Shown here in pieces: positions 17,470 through 26,502 of a DNA stretch of 64,000 nt; within the stretch, counting starts at the first letter, position 1; every line of letters starts with the position of its first letter. The stretch is from Tractidigestivibacter montrealensis (lineage in GTDB: Bacteria; Actinomycetota; Coriobacteriia; Coriobacteriales; Atopobiaceae), in contig NZ_JANSKA010000004.1 in NCBI RefSeq assembly GCF_024741235.1, positions 226,637 to 290,636 on the forward strand, read 5' to 3'. A program made the translations under genes and the position numbers. Under the pieces are notes generated by a model, which was not told the origin of the DNA, did not search any database, and saw nothing but the letters and a program-made list of their open reading frames with translations.

Positions 17470-18099
17470 CTAGCGCAAGTCGCCCGCTGGCTCATCGCCG
17501 AGAAGCGCTCGCGCGGCAAGAACCCCCGCGACGGTCTTCCCGTCTTGGATGAGTCCGGCAGAGATTGCGTGCATGACCTCGTCCAACGGGATCCAAACCG
17601 TGCGTACGACCTCGCCCTCGTCAGGGTGGGCCGTGTCCTGTGAGAGTCCCTGGGCGAGAAACACCTCGGTGTGCTCATCCGTGAAGCCGGGAGACCCCAG
17701 CACCGTTGCCAGGTGTATGAGCTTCTCGGCACGAAGGCCGGTCTCCTCGGCAAGCTCTCGCGCCGCGCAGCTTTCGCCCCGCTCGCCTTCCTCGAGCTTT
17801 CCCGCCGGGATCTCGAGTGTGACGCGCCCGAGGACCACCCGGTACTGACGCACCAGGCATACCTTGCCGCTGCGAATGGCTACGACCCCCGCGCCGCCAT
17901 GGTGGTGCACGACCTCGCGCCACGCATGCGAGCCGTTAGCAAGCTCTACCTCAAGGTGGTCCACGGAGAAGATCTTGCCTTGCCAGACGTGCTCGTCCCC
18001 GGTCACACGCTCAAGAAGCGAGGGCTCTGGTTCGAGTGCCCTGCGAACCTCGCCAAGATCGGCGTCCTTGTCGCCAAGCCCCTGGGCCGTGCTGTTCAT
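17470..18099 (-). CDS. NUDIX hydrolase, ADP-ribose pyrophosphatase type
   Basis: Predicted to cleave ADP-ribose or a related nucleoside diphosphate sugar. The 209 residues hold a complete Nudix box (about 100-122): G, E at +6, REL and EET-G, with the upstream EIPAGKLE pattern typical of the ADP-ribose group. ATG 18099 follows AGGAGGAG; the longer in-frame reading has no ribosome site. Its end lies 24 bases before tRNA-Arg. An unspecialised housekeeping role in nucleotide sanitising is the most that can be inferred. Confidence 0.9.
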   Translation of the reverse strand: MNSTAQGLGDKDADLGEVRRALEPEPSLLERVTGDEHVWQGKIFSVDHLEVELANGSHAWREVVHHHGGAGVVAIRSGKVCLVRQYRVVLGRVTLEIPAGKLEEGERGESCAARELAEETGLRAEKLIHLATVLGSPGFTDEHTEVFLAQGLSQDTAHPDEGEVVRTVWIPLDEVMHAISAGLIQDGKTVAGVLAARALLGDEPAGDLR

Positions 18100-18324
18100 G
18101 CGCTCCTCCTGGTTCGCCTGCCTTCTGCGCTCCATACCATAGTCGGTTTTCTTTGCGGGTCCAACGGTGGAGTTGCGCCATCGCCTTGCGGCCACTGAAC
18201 TGCACACGGTCGCGATTCAGGTTTGTGGAGTGCTGGGCGTTTGCTCGCCTTGACCCTTACCGTGTGTAGTTTGGACAACTGTCAGACCGTTGGGCATGCC
18301 GTGCGTGGTCGCCCTTCTCGTGCG

Positions 18325-18390
18325 CTGTTGAGGAGAATATCGGCGTTTCATGTGCTTCGTTCTGAAGCTCCGGTAAAACCTCCTCAACAG
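18325..18390. repeat. Long-loop inverted repeat in the NUDIX/ABC intergenic region
   Basis: Arms CTGTTGAGGAG (18325-18335) and CTCCTCAACAG (18380-18390) are perfect complements around 44 bases; an inner CTTCG/TGAAG mini-hairpin sits in the loop. The 18100-18548 region between divergent genes otherwise holds only the promoter listed next. Function is unknown; no T-box or other riboswitch motif was recognised. Confidence 0.5.
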
Positions 18391-18446
18391 TGCCGCCGGC
18401 GGCAGGCTCCAATTGTTAAACGAAGGATGCATGCCGGCTGAAAGTG

Positions 18447-18475
18447 TTGAACGTGGGCAATGTCGCAGCTATTCT
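18447..18475 (+). promoter_or_regulatory. Promoter of the amino-acid ABC operon
   Basis: TTGAAC (18447-18452) and TATTCT (18470-18475) with a 17-base spacer, about 75 bases before the binding-protein ATG. Confidence 0.5.
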
Positions 18476-18548
18476 GTACACCTGTACTCCATCGTACTAA
18501 AGCGTCAAACGTCACTTCTCGCGTCACACACCGCAGATGGGAGTAACC

Positions 18549-19433
18549 ATGTCCAACGCCACGCTCAACCGCCGTCAGTTCATCACAGCCGCTCTGGGAA
18601 TCACGGGTGCCCTTGGCCTTGCCGCCTGCGGCTCTTCCGCAACCGCCGGCAACTCCGGAGCCACCTCCAGCTCGGCCGGCTCCTCCTCGGCCTCCACGTC
18701 CTCTTTTGATGGCAACTTTGTTCTGGGCTTTGACCAGGACTTCCCGCCCTACGGCTACGTGGGTGACGACGGTTCCTACACCGGCTTCGACATCGACCTC
18801 GCCCAGGCCGTCTGCGACCGCGAGGGCTGGAAGCTCGTGCCAACGCCCATCTCCTGGGACGCCAAGGACACGCTGCTCAACTCCGGCCAGATCACCTGCA
18901 TCTGGAACGGCTTCACCATCGAGGGCCGCGAGGACGGTTACGCCTTCACTGACCCCTACATGGAGAACCGCCAGGTCGTCGTTGTGCCCGCCTCCTCCGA
19001 CGTGCAGCAGCTCTCGGACCTTGCTGGCAAGAACGTCATCACCCAGGCAGACTCCGCAGCGCTCGACGTCCTCTCCGAGGGCGGATCGCAGGAGGAGCTT
19101 GGCAAGAGCTTTGGCAACCTCCAGACCATCGACAACTACAACACGGCCTTCATGATGCTCGAGAGTGGCCAGGTGGATGCCATCGCCATCGACTATCCCG
19201 TGGCCGTTTTCAACATTGGTGACAAGACCTCCGAGTTCCGCATCCTCGACGAGAACCTCAACTCCGAGCACTTTGGTGTTGGCTTCGCGAAGACGGACGA
19301 CGGCGCCCAGCTCGCCAAGACTGTCGAGGCGGACCTCCAGGCGCTCGACTCCGAGGGCACTGCCAAGGAGCTCTGCGAGAAGTACGCTGACCAGGGCGTC
19401 TCCTACGACCTCTGGTGCCTGCCCAAGGCGTAG
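18549..19433 (+). CDS. Amino-acid ABC transporter substrate-binding lipoprotein
   Basis: Extracellular receptor of a polar amino-acid importer, 294 residues. A twin-arginine NRRQFI motif, hydrophobic core and lipobox LAAC (Cys 27) mark a lipoprotein, probably Tat-exported. The mature domain shows the SBP family 3 signature GFDIDLAQAV after FPPYGYVGDDGSY. ATG 18549 follows GGGAG at five bases. It is the first gene of a three-gene importer with the permease and ATPase below. A polar amino acid or cystine is likely; the exact ligand cannot be assigned. Confidence 0.92.
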   Translation: MSNATLNRRQFITAALGITGALGLAACGSSATAGNSGATSSSAGSSSASTSSFDGNFVLGFDQDFPPYGYVGDDGSYTGFDIDLAQAVCDREGWKLVPTPISWDAKDTLLNSGQITCIWNGFTIEGREDGYAFTDPYMENRQVVVVPASSDVQQLSDLAGKNVITQADSAALDVLSEGGSQEELGKSFGNLQTIDNYNTAFMMLESGQVDAIAIDYPVAVFNIGDKTSEFRILDENLNSEHFGVGFAKTDDGAQLAKTVEADLQALDSEGTAKELCEKYADQGVSYDLWCLPKA

Positions 19434-19495
19434 GCGCAACTGCGCAATCACGACAACAACAGCGCACGCAACGGTGCGACAAGGGAGCTGGTAAG

Positions 19496-20149
19496 GTGGA
19501 CTTTGGAACGATGATGGGGATGCTCCTCTCGGGGTATCGAATCTCGATAATCATTTTTGCGGTGACGCTCGTGGGGTCCATTCCCCTGGGCATGCTGGTG
19601 GCGTTGGGACGCCTCTCCAAGTTCAAGCCGCTCTCGCTGCTCATGCAGCTCTTCATTTCGGTGCTGCGCGGCACGCCCCTGATGCTTCAGATGTTCGCCG
19701 TCTCCTTCATGCCGTATTACGTGTTTGGCCTCAAGACCGATGCGAACTTCCCCATGATCGCGGTGCTCATCTCGTTTGTCATCAACTATGCGGCATACTT
19801 CGCCGAGATCTACCGCTCGGGTATCCAGTCCATTCCGCGTGGCCAGTACGAGGCCGCCGAGGTCCTTGGCTACTCCAGCCGCCAGACCTTCCAGCGCATT
19901 GTTCTGCCGCAGGTGGTCAAGCGCGTGCTTCCCGCCATGGGCAACGAGGTGGTCACGCTCGTCAAGGACACCTCGCTGGCCTTCTCGCTGGGCGTCCTCG
20001 AGATGTTCACGCAGGCGCGCGCCATCGTCACGAGTCAGCGCACCATGGCTGCCTTCGCCGTTGCCGCACTCATCTACTGGGTCACCTGCCTCATCATCGA
20101 GTACGTCATGAGGCACATCGAGAAGAGGCTGGACTACTACCATGACTAA
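19496..20149 (+). CDS. Amino-acid ABC transporter permease
   Basis: Membrane subunit of the importer, 217 residues from GTG 19496 with AAGGGAG upstream. About five helices; the HisM-type coupling motif is EAAEVLGYSSRQTFQRIVLPQ around 121-141. RGTPLMLQ near 62 is also typical of polar amino-acid permeases. With only one permease gene it probably acts as a homodimer. The ATPase gene starts eight bases before its stop. Confidence 0.93.
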   Translation: MDFGTMMGMLLSGYRISIIIFAVTLVGSIPLGMLVALGRLSKFKPLSLLMQLFISVLRGTPLMLQMFAVSFMPYYVFGLKTDANFPMIAVLISFVINYAAYFAEIYRSGIQSIPRGQYEAAEVLGYSSRQTFQRIVLPQVVKRVLPAMGNEVVTLVKDTSLAFSLGVLEMFTQARAIVTSQRTMAAFAVAALIYWVTCLIIEYVMRHIEKRLDYYHD

Positions 20150-20984
20150 CGCCGAGAAGCACGACGCCCGCGCGTCTCGTCACCAGATTCCCGTGCCCGA
20201 CGCCTCCGTCTCGCAGATCTTGGGACTGCCTGCCGTCTACGTGAAGGGCGCGCGCAAGTCCTTCTCGGGTCGAGAGGTGCTCCACGACGTGTCGCTCTCC
20301 ATTGCGCGAGGGGAGGTCGTCTCGGTCATTGGCCCCTCCGGCGCCGGCAAGTCCACGCTTCTGCGCTGCCTCACGCTGCTTGACACCTTTGATGCGGGCG
20401 AGCTCTACTACGGCAGCCTCCGCGTGACCGAGCAGGACGAGAACGGCAGGGCCAGCTACTCCAAGGATGCCAGCGCAAAGGCGCGCATGCAATTTGGCAT
20501 TGTGTTCCAGAACTACAACCTCTTCCCGCACTTCACCGTGATGCGCAACGTCTGCGACGCCCCTATTGCGGTGCAGGGGAGAGACCCAGCCAAGGTCGAG
20601 GAGGAGGCCAAGCAGATACTTGAGCGCCTGGGTCTGTCGGAGCACGCCGAGAAGGTTCCCAACCAGCTCTCAGGCGGCCAGCAGCAGCGCGTGGCGATTG
20701 CGCGAGCGCTTGCCATGCACCCCAAGGTCCTTTACTTCGACGAGGCAACCTCGGCCCTTGACCCCAGGCTCACGGCGGACATGCGGCGCATCATCCGCGA
20801 ACTAGCCGCTGACGGCATGGCCATCGGCACCGTGACCCACGAGATGGGATTCGCCCGTGATGTCTCGGACCGTGTGGCGTTTCTCCTCGACGGGCGGATT
20901 GTGGAGGAGGGTCCTGCCGATGAGGTCATGGACAACCCCACAGACGCCCGCGTGCGGGAGTTCCTGGCCACGGCGGAGGACTAG
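20142..20984 (+). CDS. Amino-acid ABC transporter ATPase
   Basis: GlnQ/HisP-type ATPase for the preceding permease, 280 residues. Walker [10 protein letters not shown] (about 65-73), signature LSGGQQQR (about 179) and Walker B VLYFDEAT. Roughly 30 extra residues precede the usual start of the domain. A loop after Walker A ([20 protein letters not shown]) is longer than in E. coli GlnQ. Overlaps the permease end, so translation is coupled. Nothing marks a strong terminator before the tRNAs that follow. Confidence 0.93.
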   Translation: MTNAEKHDARASRHQIPVPDASVSQILGLPAVYVKGARKSFSGREVLHDVSLSIARGEVVSVIGPSGAGKSTLLRCLTLLDTFDAGELYYGSLRVTEQDENGRASYSKDASAKARMQFGIVFQNYNLFPHFTVMRNVCDAPIAVQGRDPAKVEEEAKQILERLGLSEHAEKVPNQLSGGQQQRVAIARALAMHPKVLYFDEATSALDPRLTADMRRIIRELAADGMAIGTVTHEMGFARDVSDRVAFLLDGRIVEEGPADEVMDNPTDARVREFLATAED

Positions 20985-21105
20985 TGGCAGGTCCAATAAT
21001 CTCTTTTTGAAGGTCCTGTGTTGAGACAGTGTGCGTGTGAACTGGTGTTTTGCGAAATTGGTGCCATTCGAATGTGATTCTCGAAAAAGTTCTTCAAGAA
21101 AGTGC

Positions 21106-21133
21106 TTGCATCTGTCTGATTCTTTGTCATAAT
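21106..21133 (+). promoter_or_regulatory. tRNA-His/tRNA-Lys promoter
   Basis: TTGCAT (21106-21111) and CATAAT (21128-21133) with a 16-base spacer, starting transcription about 25 bases before tRNA-His. The AT-rich stretch contrasts with its surroundings. Confidence 0.55.
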
Positions 21134-21162
21134 AAACGAGCGCTTCACGAGGTGGGCCAAAT

Positions 21163-21239
21163 GGTGGGTGTAGCTCAGTTGGAAGAGCGACGGACCGTGG
21201 CTCCGTAGGTCGAGGGTTCGAACCCCTTCACCCACCCCA
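21163..21239 (+). tRNA. tRNA-His (anticodon GTG)
   Basis: Acceptor GTGGGTG pairs with CACCCAC; the extra G at -1 (21163) faces discriminator C (21236), the His identity feature; CCA is encoded. Anticodon GTG in the loop between matching GGACC-type stems. Confidence 0.96.
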
Positions 21240-21255
21240 TCTGAAAGCTGAATAT

Positions 21256-21331
21256 GGGTCGTTAGCTCAGTTGGTAGAGCAGGGGACTCTTAATCCCAAG
21301 GTCGAGGGTTCGACCCCCTCACGACCCACCA
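21256..21331 (+). tRNA. tRNA-Lys (anticodon CTT)
   Basis: Acceptor GGGTCGT pairs with ACGACCC, discriminator A, encoded CCA. Anticodon loop CTCTTAA gives CTT. Sixteen bases after tRNA-His, in one transcript. Confidence 0.96.
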
Positions 21332-21342
21332 CGAATCTGCAG

Positions 21343-21372
21343 CCCAGGGCACGTGTTGTCCTGGGTTTTTTT
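21343..21372 (+). terminator. Terminator after tRNA-His/tRNA-Lys
   Basis: Arms CCCAGGGCA and TGTCCTGGG around CGTGT, followed directly by seven T. From here to the fruK start (21623) no gene or clear promoter was recognised. Confidence 0.85.
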
Positions 21373-21622
21373 CGTCGCGCAAGATCGTCCGGTCAGCTTC
21401 TTCTCGCTTTCGATTGGCTCTTGCCCACACTCTTTTGAAAGCCGTTGGTCATGACCGCGTTTTGTAGGTGGGTGCGAGGTTTCGATACGGTACACTTGGT
21501 GTTAAATTACGCCGGCGCAGGCGCTGCGTGGGGTTTGCGGGGTGAGAACGATTCCACCTCCCTCGTTGCCCAATTGCGGCATACTGTACCTTGCCGAGGT
21601 AACCCGCTGGAAGGAGCTTGCG

Positions 21623-22660
21623 TTGATTTACACCATGACCCTGAACCCCGCGCTCGACTACGTGATGCACCCCCTCACGCTGGATATGGGCTACACCAAC
21701 CGTTCTTCGAGCGAGGAGCTCTACTGCGGTGGCAACGGCATTAACATCTCCACGCTTCTCAACGAGCTTGACGTAGTCAATGTGGCAATGGGCATTGTCG
21801 CGGGCTTCACTGGCGAGTACCTCATCAACGAGCTCCAGGAAGCGGGCATTGCCAGCAACTTCGTGAAGCTGGATCGTGGCTACACGCGCATCAACGTCAA
21901 GCTCAACGGCATCGTCATGACCATGGTCAACGGCATGGGCCCCAAGATTTCGCAGAAGAAGGTCGACGAGCTTCTCGATCGCATGGACGTCCTGCAGTCC
22001 GGTGACACCCTCGTCCTTACGGGCTCCATTCCCAATTCCCTGCCCGAGGACATGTACAACCAGATCATGGCCCGTCTCGCCGGTCGTGGCATCCAGTTTG
22101 TGGTCGATGCGCCCGGTCAGCTCCTCATGGAGTCCATCAAGGCTCATCCCTTCCTCATTAAGCCCAACAACCACGAGGTCGGCCGCATCTTCAAGGCGGA
22201 CCCCATGCCCGAGACGCCTGAGGACTGCCTGCCCTATGCGCAAAAGCTCCAGGAGGGTGGCGCCCGCAACGTCATTGTCTCCTGCGGTGGCAACGGCTCG
22301 CTCCTGCTCGACGAGTATGGCACTGAGCACATGGTGCCCACGGCTCGCGTGCGCCTCGTGAACGCAACCGGCGCCGGTGACTCCATGGTTGCGGGCTTCC
22401 TCGCAAAGGTCACGCGTGGCTTGGACTACGAGAACGCCCTCATCTACGCCTCTGCCTGTGGCACGGCAACCGCTGCCAGCAAGGGCATCGCCAAGCGCTC
22501 GACCATCGACCGCGTGGTCACGGCCCTCTACAAGAAGATGGGTCGCGAGATGCCGGCGAGCATCGCGGACGATATCAAAAACGAAAAGGCACGCGCTGAG
22601 GCTCAGGCTCTTGCCGCCGAGGGAAACGATGAGGAGAAGCAGTCTCCAGAGGGCGCATAG
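21623..22660 (+). CDS. fruK: 1-phosphofructokinase-type PfkB sugar kinase
   Basis: ATP-dependent sugar-phosphate kinase, 345 residues. The N-terminus IYTMTLNPALDY is the FruK/LacC form, GGNGINIS follows near 41, and the PfkB signature with catalytic Asp is NATGAGDSMVAGF. The start is TTG 21623: AAGGAG lies six bases before and it gives the conserved N-terminus. It phosphorylates fructose-1-phosphate or tagatose-6-phosphate; the neighbouring ptsI favours the fructose role. No fruA permease is nearby. A 35-residue Glu/Ala-rich tail is unusual for the family. Confidence 0.86.
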   Translation: MIYTMTLNPALDYVMHPLTLDMGYTNRSSSEELYCGGNGINISTLLNELDVVNVAMGIVAGFTGEYLINELQEAGIASNFVKLDRGYTRINVKLNGIVMTMVNGMGPKISQKKVDELLDRMDVLQSGDTLVLTGSIPNSLPEDMYNQIMARLAGRGIQFVVDAPGQLLMESIKAHPFLIKPNNHEVGRIFKADPMPETPEDCLPYAQKLQEGGARNVIVSCGGNGSLLLDEYGTEHMVPTARVRLVNATGAGDSMVAGFLAKVTRGLDYENALIYASACGTATAASKGIAKRSTIDRVVTALYKKMGREMPASIADDIKNEKARAEAQALAAEGNDEEKQSPEGA

Positions 22661-22755
22661 CGCGTTAGACTGTGTTCGGCTCTTTAGCGCCCCACCCGGG
22701 GCGCTTGGCATTCTGGGAGGTGGCCGCACAGCGGCCGGTTATGAGGGGGATTGCA

Positions 22756-24459
22756 ATGTATGAGGGAGTAAACGCATCTGATGGCATCGGCATTGGCGTG
22801 GCCCGTGTAGCCGTCGAGCCTGACCTCTCGTTCACGCCGCATGCGCCGGAGGATCCGGAGGCCGAGAAGGCCCGCTACGCCGCTGCCGTCGAGAAATTCG
22901 TCGAGCAGACCAATGCGCAGATTGAGCGCATGAAGCAGACGGTGGGCGAGGATGCCGCCGCCATCATGGGCGCCCACATCGAGTTTGCCGAGGACGAGGG
23001 CATCCGCGAGATGGTCACGGGCTCCATCGACTCTGGCATGTGCGCCGAGCAGGCTGTGAGCGAGGCCTACGGCACCTTCTACACCATGTACGCCAACATG
23101 GACGACGAGCTCTTCCGCGAGCGCGCCGCCGACGTTGCGGACGTCAAGACCGGCCTTCTCGCGGACCTGCTGGGCAAGGAGGTCGTTGACCTCTCCACGT
23201 TGCCCGAAAATTCCATCGTCGTGGTGCACGAGCTCACGCCGTCCATGACTGCCGACATCGACAAGGAGAACGTCGCGGGCATCGTTACCGAGACCGGTGG
23301 CCGCACGTCCCACTCCGCAATCATTGCCCGCGCGCTGGAGATTCCTGCGGTTCTCTCCGTTGCGGATGCTACGGTCAACATCAAGACCGGTGACATGGTT
23401 GTGGTTGACGGCACCAACGGCAAGGTCATTTCTCAGCCTTCCGACCACGACCTCGAGCACTACCGTGCCAAGGCCAAGGCGTTCGCCGAGGAGAAGGCCG
23501 CCCTCGAGGCGTACCGCGGCAAGGAGACCGTGACCGGTGACGGCGACAAGAAGCTGCTGGTTGCCAACATTGGTAACCCCGATGACGCCAACGCCGCACT
23601 CGAGCACGACGCCGAGGGCGTGGGCCTCTTCCGCTCTGAGTTCCTGTTCATGGACGCCAAGGAGCTCCCCAGCGAGGACGAGCAGTTTGCTGCGTACCAG
23701 AAGGTCGCCCTTCGCATGAAGGACAAGCCGGTCATCATCCGTACGCTGGATGTGGGCGGCGACAAGGAGATCCCCTATCTGCACCTGCAGAAGGAGGAGA
23801 ACCCCTTCATGGGCTTCCGCGCCGTGCGCTACTGCCTGAACAACCCGGACCAGTACAAGGTCCAGCTCACGGCACTGCTCCGCGCCTCCGCCTTTGGTGA
23901 CATCAAGATCATGCTGCCGCTCGTCACCACCATCGACGAGGTGCGCCAGGCCAAGGCCCTCATCGAGGAGTGCAAGCACGACCTCGACGAGCGCGGTGTT
24001 GCTTACAACAAGGACATCGAGGTTGGCACCATGATCGAGACGCCTGCCGCCTCGCTCATAGCCGACGACCTCGCCGCCGAATGCGACTTCTTCTCCATTG
24101 GCACCAACGACCTTATCGGCTACACCATGTGCGCCGACCGCGGCAACGATCGCGTGAGCTACCTCTACCAGGTGTACCAGCCGGCGGTCCTGCGCTCTCT
24201 TAAGCGCATCATCGGCGAGGGCAACAAGGCTGGCATCATGGTCGGCATGTGCGGCGAGGCCGCGGCAGACCCGCTGCTCATCCCCATCCTCATGTCCTTT
24301 GGCCTGGACGAGTACTCCGTCTCCGCTCCCTCCATCCTGCGCACGAGGAGGATTCTCTCCCTCTGGACCAAGGAGGAGGCCGACGCCCTGGCCGAGAAGG
24401 TCATGGCTCTCAAGACCGCAACCGAGGTCAAGGCCATGCTTCAGGCTGCCGCCAAGTAG
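22756..24459 (+). CDS. ptsI: PTS enzyme I
   Basis: Phosphoenolpyruvate-protein phosphotransferase, which starts phosphate transfer to all PTS sugars; 567 residues, the normal length. Phosphohistidine H186 lies in TGGRTSHSAIIAR, and the PEP-binding domain has GLFRSEFLFMD and DFFSIGTNDLIGYT; Cys in GMCGEAA is the conserved late catalytic residue. ATG 22756 follows GAGGGGG. ptsH (HPr) is not adjacent in this window, an unusual separation. A strong terminator ends the operon. Confidence 0.95.
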   Translation: MYEGVNASDGIGIGVARVAVEPDLSFTPHAPEDPEAEKARYAAAVEKFVEQTNAQIERMKQTVGEDAAAIMGAHIEFAEDEGIREMVTGSIDSGMCAEQAVSEAYGTFYTMYANMDDELFRERAADVADVKTGLLADLLGKEVVDLSTLPENSIVVVHELTPSMTADIDKENVAGIVTETGGRTSHSAIIARALEIPAVLSVADATVNIKTGDMVVVDGTNGKVISQPSDHDLEHYRAKAKAFAEEKAALEAYRGKETVTGDGDKKLLVANIGNPDDANAALEHDAEGVGLFRSEFLFMDAKELPSEDEQFAAYQKVALRMKDKPVIIRTLDVGGDKEIPYLHLQKEENPFMGFRAVRYCLNNPDQYKVQLTALLRASAFGDIKIMLPLVTTIDEVRQAKALIEECKHDLDERGVAYNKDIEVGTMIETPAASLIADDLAAECDFFSIGTNDLIGYTMCADRGNDRVSYLYQVYQPAVLRSLKRIIGEGNKAGIMVGMCGEAAADPLLIPILMSFGLDEYSVSAPSILRTRRILSLWTKEEADALAEKVMALKTATEVKAMLQAAAK

Positions 24460-24496
24460 GGGAGTGCAACTTCTCTGCTTTAGAGCTTGAGACCAA

Positions 24497-24526
24497 GGGC
24501 CCCGACGCTACCGTCGGGGCCCTTTT
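24497..24526 (+). terminator. Terminator of ptsI
   Basis: Perfect 11-base arms GGGCCCCGACG and CGTCGGGGCCC around CTAC, then TTTT. Confidence 0.9.
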
Positions 24527-24527
24527 G

Positions 24528-24555
24528 TGAGACAAGGGGAGATCCCTTTGTCTCA
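24528..24555. repeat. TGAGAC palindrome, copy 2
   Basis: Arms TGAGACAAGGGGA and TCCCTTTGTCTCA flank GA; slightly diverged and one base shorter than the other copies. Lies between the ptsI terminator and the convergent lipid kinase; its TGA is not used as a stop here. Confidence 0.85.
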
Positions 24556-24575
24556 TTGCCGGTGGTGGAAAAGCG

Positions 24576-25505
24576 CTACGGGACGATGACGCGGAGCGCC
24601 TTGGGTATCACGTCTACCTCGAAGTGTGTTCCGCAGAGCTCCTCGCCGTCGACCTGGCAGGGAGGCTGCGTCTCGAAGTCCATGGTTGCATGGGCGAACT
24701 TAAGCAGGTTCACGCAGCTCGAACCCGTGTGACGGCCAAACCTCGCAAGGCCGAGAAGCGAGAGCAGCCATGGGCGGCTAGGAATCTTGACGTTGTAGCA
24801 CGCGTCGAGAAGGCCGTCGGATGGATCGGCGTTGGGGCAAATGGCAAAGCCGCCGCCATAGGTGGGACCAACCTGCACCGCAAAGATCACGGTTGGTAGC
24901 GTTACCTCGGGCCTCTCGTCAAAGCGCGCTCTGCAGGGCCAGCCATTGGAGCCCTCGGAGAAGATGCGGATGCCAGACGTAATGAAGAGCCCCTCGCCGT
25001 GCTGGGAAGTCGTTTCTTCTTGGCGGCGCCTCACAGTGTCGAGAGCGATTGCCGCGTCCATGCCAAACGAGAGCGTCTCCATGAAGTGCACGCCATTTAC
25101 GCGGCCAACCTCTAGCGGCGTGACGTGGCCACGGACAAGCTGAGCCAAGGCATGAGATGGATCGTTGATTGCCATCCCCAGGGTCCGTGCGTAGTCGTTG
25201 CCGGACCCCATGGGAACGATGCCCAGCTGAGGCCGGTCGTTCTCGTCGCGATCCATGAGGCCGTTCACTACCTCGTGGATAACGCCATCGCCACCAAGGG
25301 CAATGACGGAGTCGAAGTCCCGGGCCTCGCGAGCGAGGTTCTGCGCGTCGCCCGCCGCCTTGGTAAGAATGACCTTGTGCGACGTGGTTGCGCCACGATA
25401 GGAGTCAAGGAACCGCTGCACAAATGCGGCGCCCTCTGCACCCTCGCCCCGGTTGGCGGCGGGGTTTGCAATGACAAGCGTGCGGCCGAGCGGAGACGTG
25501 CCCAT
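24576..25505 (-). CDS. Diacylglycerol/lipid kinase (DagK/YegS family)
   Basis: Soluble or membrane-associated lipid kinase, 309 residues. ANPAANRGEG near residue 13, the nucleotide motif GGDGVIHEVVNG near 70 and GIVPMGSGNDYARTLG near 95 match the DAGK catalytic domain. Its usual role is returning diacylglycerol to phosphatidate. ATG 25505 follows GGGAGG at six bases. It is alone between ptsI (convergent) and tRNA-Gly, which lies upstream on the same strand. Substrate (diacylglycerol or another lipid) is not certain. Confidence 0.9.
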   Translation of the reverse strand: MGTSPLGRTLVIANPAANRGEGAEGAAFVQRFLDSYRGATTSHKVILTKAAGDAQNLAREARDFDSVIALGGDGVIHEVVNGLMDRDENDRPQLGIVPMGSGNDYARTLGMAINDPSHALAQLVRGHVTPLEVGRVNGVHFMETLSFGMDAAIALDTVRRRQEETTSQHGEGLFITSGIRIFSEGSNGWPCRARFDERPEVTLPTVIFAVQVGPTYGGGFAICPNADPSDGLLDACYNVKIPSRPWLLSLLGLARFGRHTGSSCVNLLKFAHATMDFETQPPCQVDGEELCGTHFEVDVIPKALRVIVP

Positions 25506-25613
25506 CCAATACCTCCCAAATCGCGTAGCGGCATCATTGTACGGTATGAGATGCGGTCAGGATTGGTGGGGTCCCGACCGTGATGGATGTCCACGTTGAA
25601 TGCGAGAAAAATG

Positions 25614-25646
25614 AAAAAAAGCCCAGGGTCACGGAGGCCCTGGGCT
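25614..25646 (-). terminator. Terminator of tRNA-Gly
   Basis: On the minus strand, arms AGCCCAGGG and CCCTGGGCT flank nine bases, then seven T. Confidence 0.88.
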
Positions 25647-25655
25647 GCAATTACA

Positions 25656-25731
25656 TGGAGCGGCGGACGGGACTCGAACCCGCAACAATCAGCTTGGAAG
25701 GCTGACGCTCTACCAATTGAACTACCGCCGC
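25656..25731 (-). tRNA. tRNA-Gly (anticodon TCC)
   Basis: Minus strand: acceptor GCGGCGG pairs with CCGCCGC, discriminator T, CCA encoded. Anticodon loop CTTCCAA gives TCC for GGA/GGG codons. Confidence 0.96.
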
Positions 25732-25891
25732 AGAGCATGGGGAAGTATACAACAAGATGGGTGATGGTGGGAAGCGGGGTCAAAAGGCCTGCGCTACCTA
25801 CAGCACTTCTCTATTCGTTGCAATTGCAACACACACGTCTTGCCGCGCGTGCCACAGTGGAGTCAGCAACATTGAGGCAGGAGGCTCTTCC

Positions 25892-26488
25892 ATGACAGGT
25901 ACTCAAGCAGACTTCGATAGCGTCTTCCAGGCGATTCGCGCAGACGAGCAGAATGGGGAGTTCACGCGGCAGGGGATTGACCCCCTCTACACGGCGTCTG
26001 CAACTTCTCGGTTGGTGATTATCGGCCAGGCTCCCGGCAGGGTTGCGCAGGAGACGCGCATCCCCTGGAACGACAAGAGCGGCGACCGTCTGCGTGACTG
26101 GCTTGGCATCGACCGCGTCACGTTCTACGACCCCTCCGCCGTCGCCCTTCTCCCCATGGACTTCTACTACCCCGGCAAGGGCAAGTCTGGCGACCTTCCG
26201 CCTCGTCGTGGGTTTGCGGAGAAGTGGCACCCCGTGCTTCTCGGCATGATGCCCCAGGTGCGGCTCACCGTGCTGGTGGGCTCCTACGCCACCCGCCGCT
26301 ACCTCGAGCTCTCCTCGTCGGCAAAGCTCACCGACGTAGTCCGCAACTATGCCGACTATCTGCCGCGATTCTTCCCGCTTGTGCATCCCTCTCCCAGAAA
26401 CCAGCTCTGGATGAGCCGGAACCCCTGGTTCGAGACGGACGTCCTGCCGCGCCTTCGTAGCGAGGTCGCATCGGCGCTGCGCGGATAG
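25892..26488 (+). CDS. Uracil-DNA glycosylase superfamily protein
   Basis: Predicted DNA-repair glycosylase-fold protein of 198 residues. LVIIGQAPGRVAQETRIPW (about 46-64) corresponds to the water-activating motif A of the UDG superfamily, and FPLVHPSPRNQLW near 164 to the minor-groove loop with conserved His-Pro-Ser. It belongs to a poorly characterised branch, so substrate is uncertain. ATG 25892 has GGCAGGAGG ten bases upstream. It is a single gene, convergent with the Crp/Fnr regulator 15 bases after its stop. Confidence 0.85.
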   Translation: MTGTQADFDSVFQAIRADEQNGEFTRQGIDPLYTASATSRLVIIGQAPGRVAQETRIPWNDKSGDRLRDWLGIDRVTFYDPSAVALLPMDFYYPGKGKSGDLPPRRGFAEKWHPVLLGMMPQVRLTVLVGSYATRRYLELSSSAKLTDVVRNYADYLPRFFPLVHPSPRNQLWMSRNPWFETDVLPRLRSEVASALRG

Positions 26489-26502
26489 GGGAGAGGGCCC
26501 CG

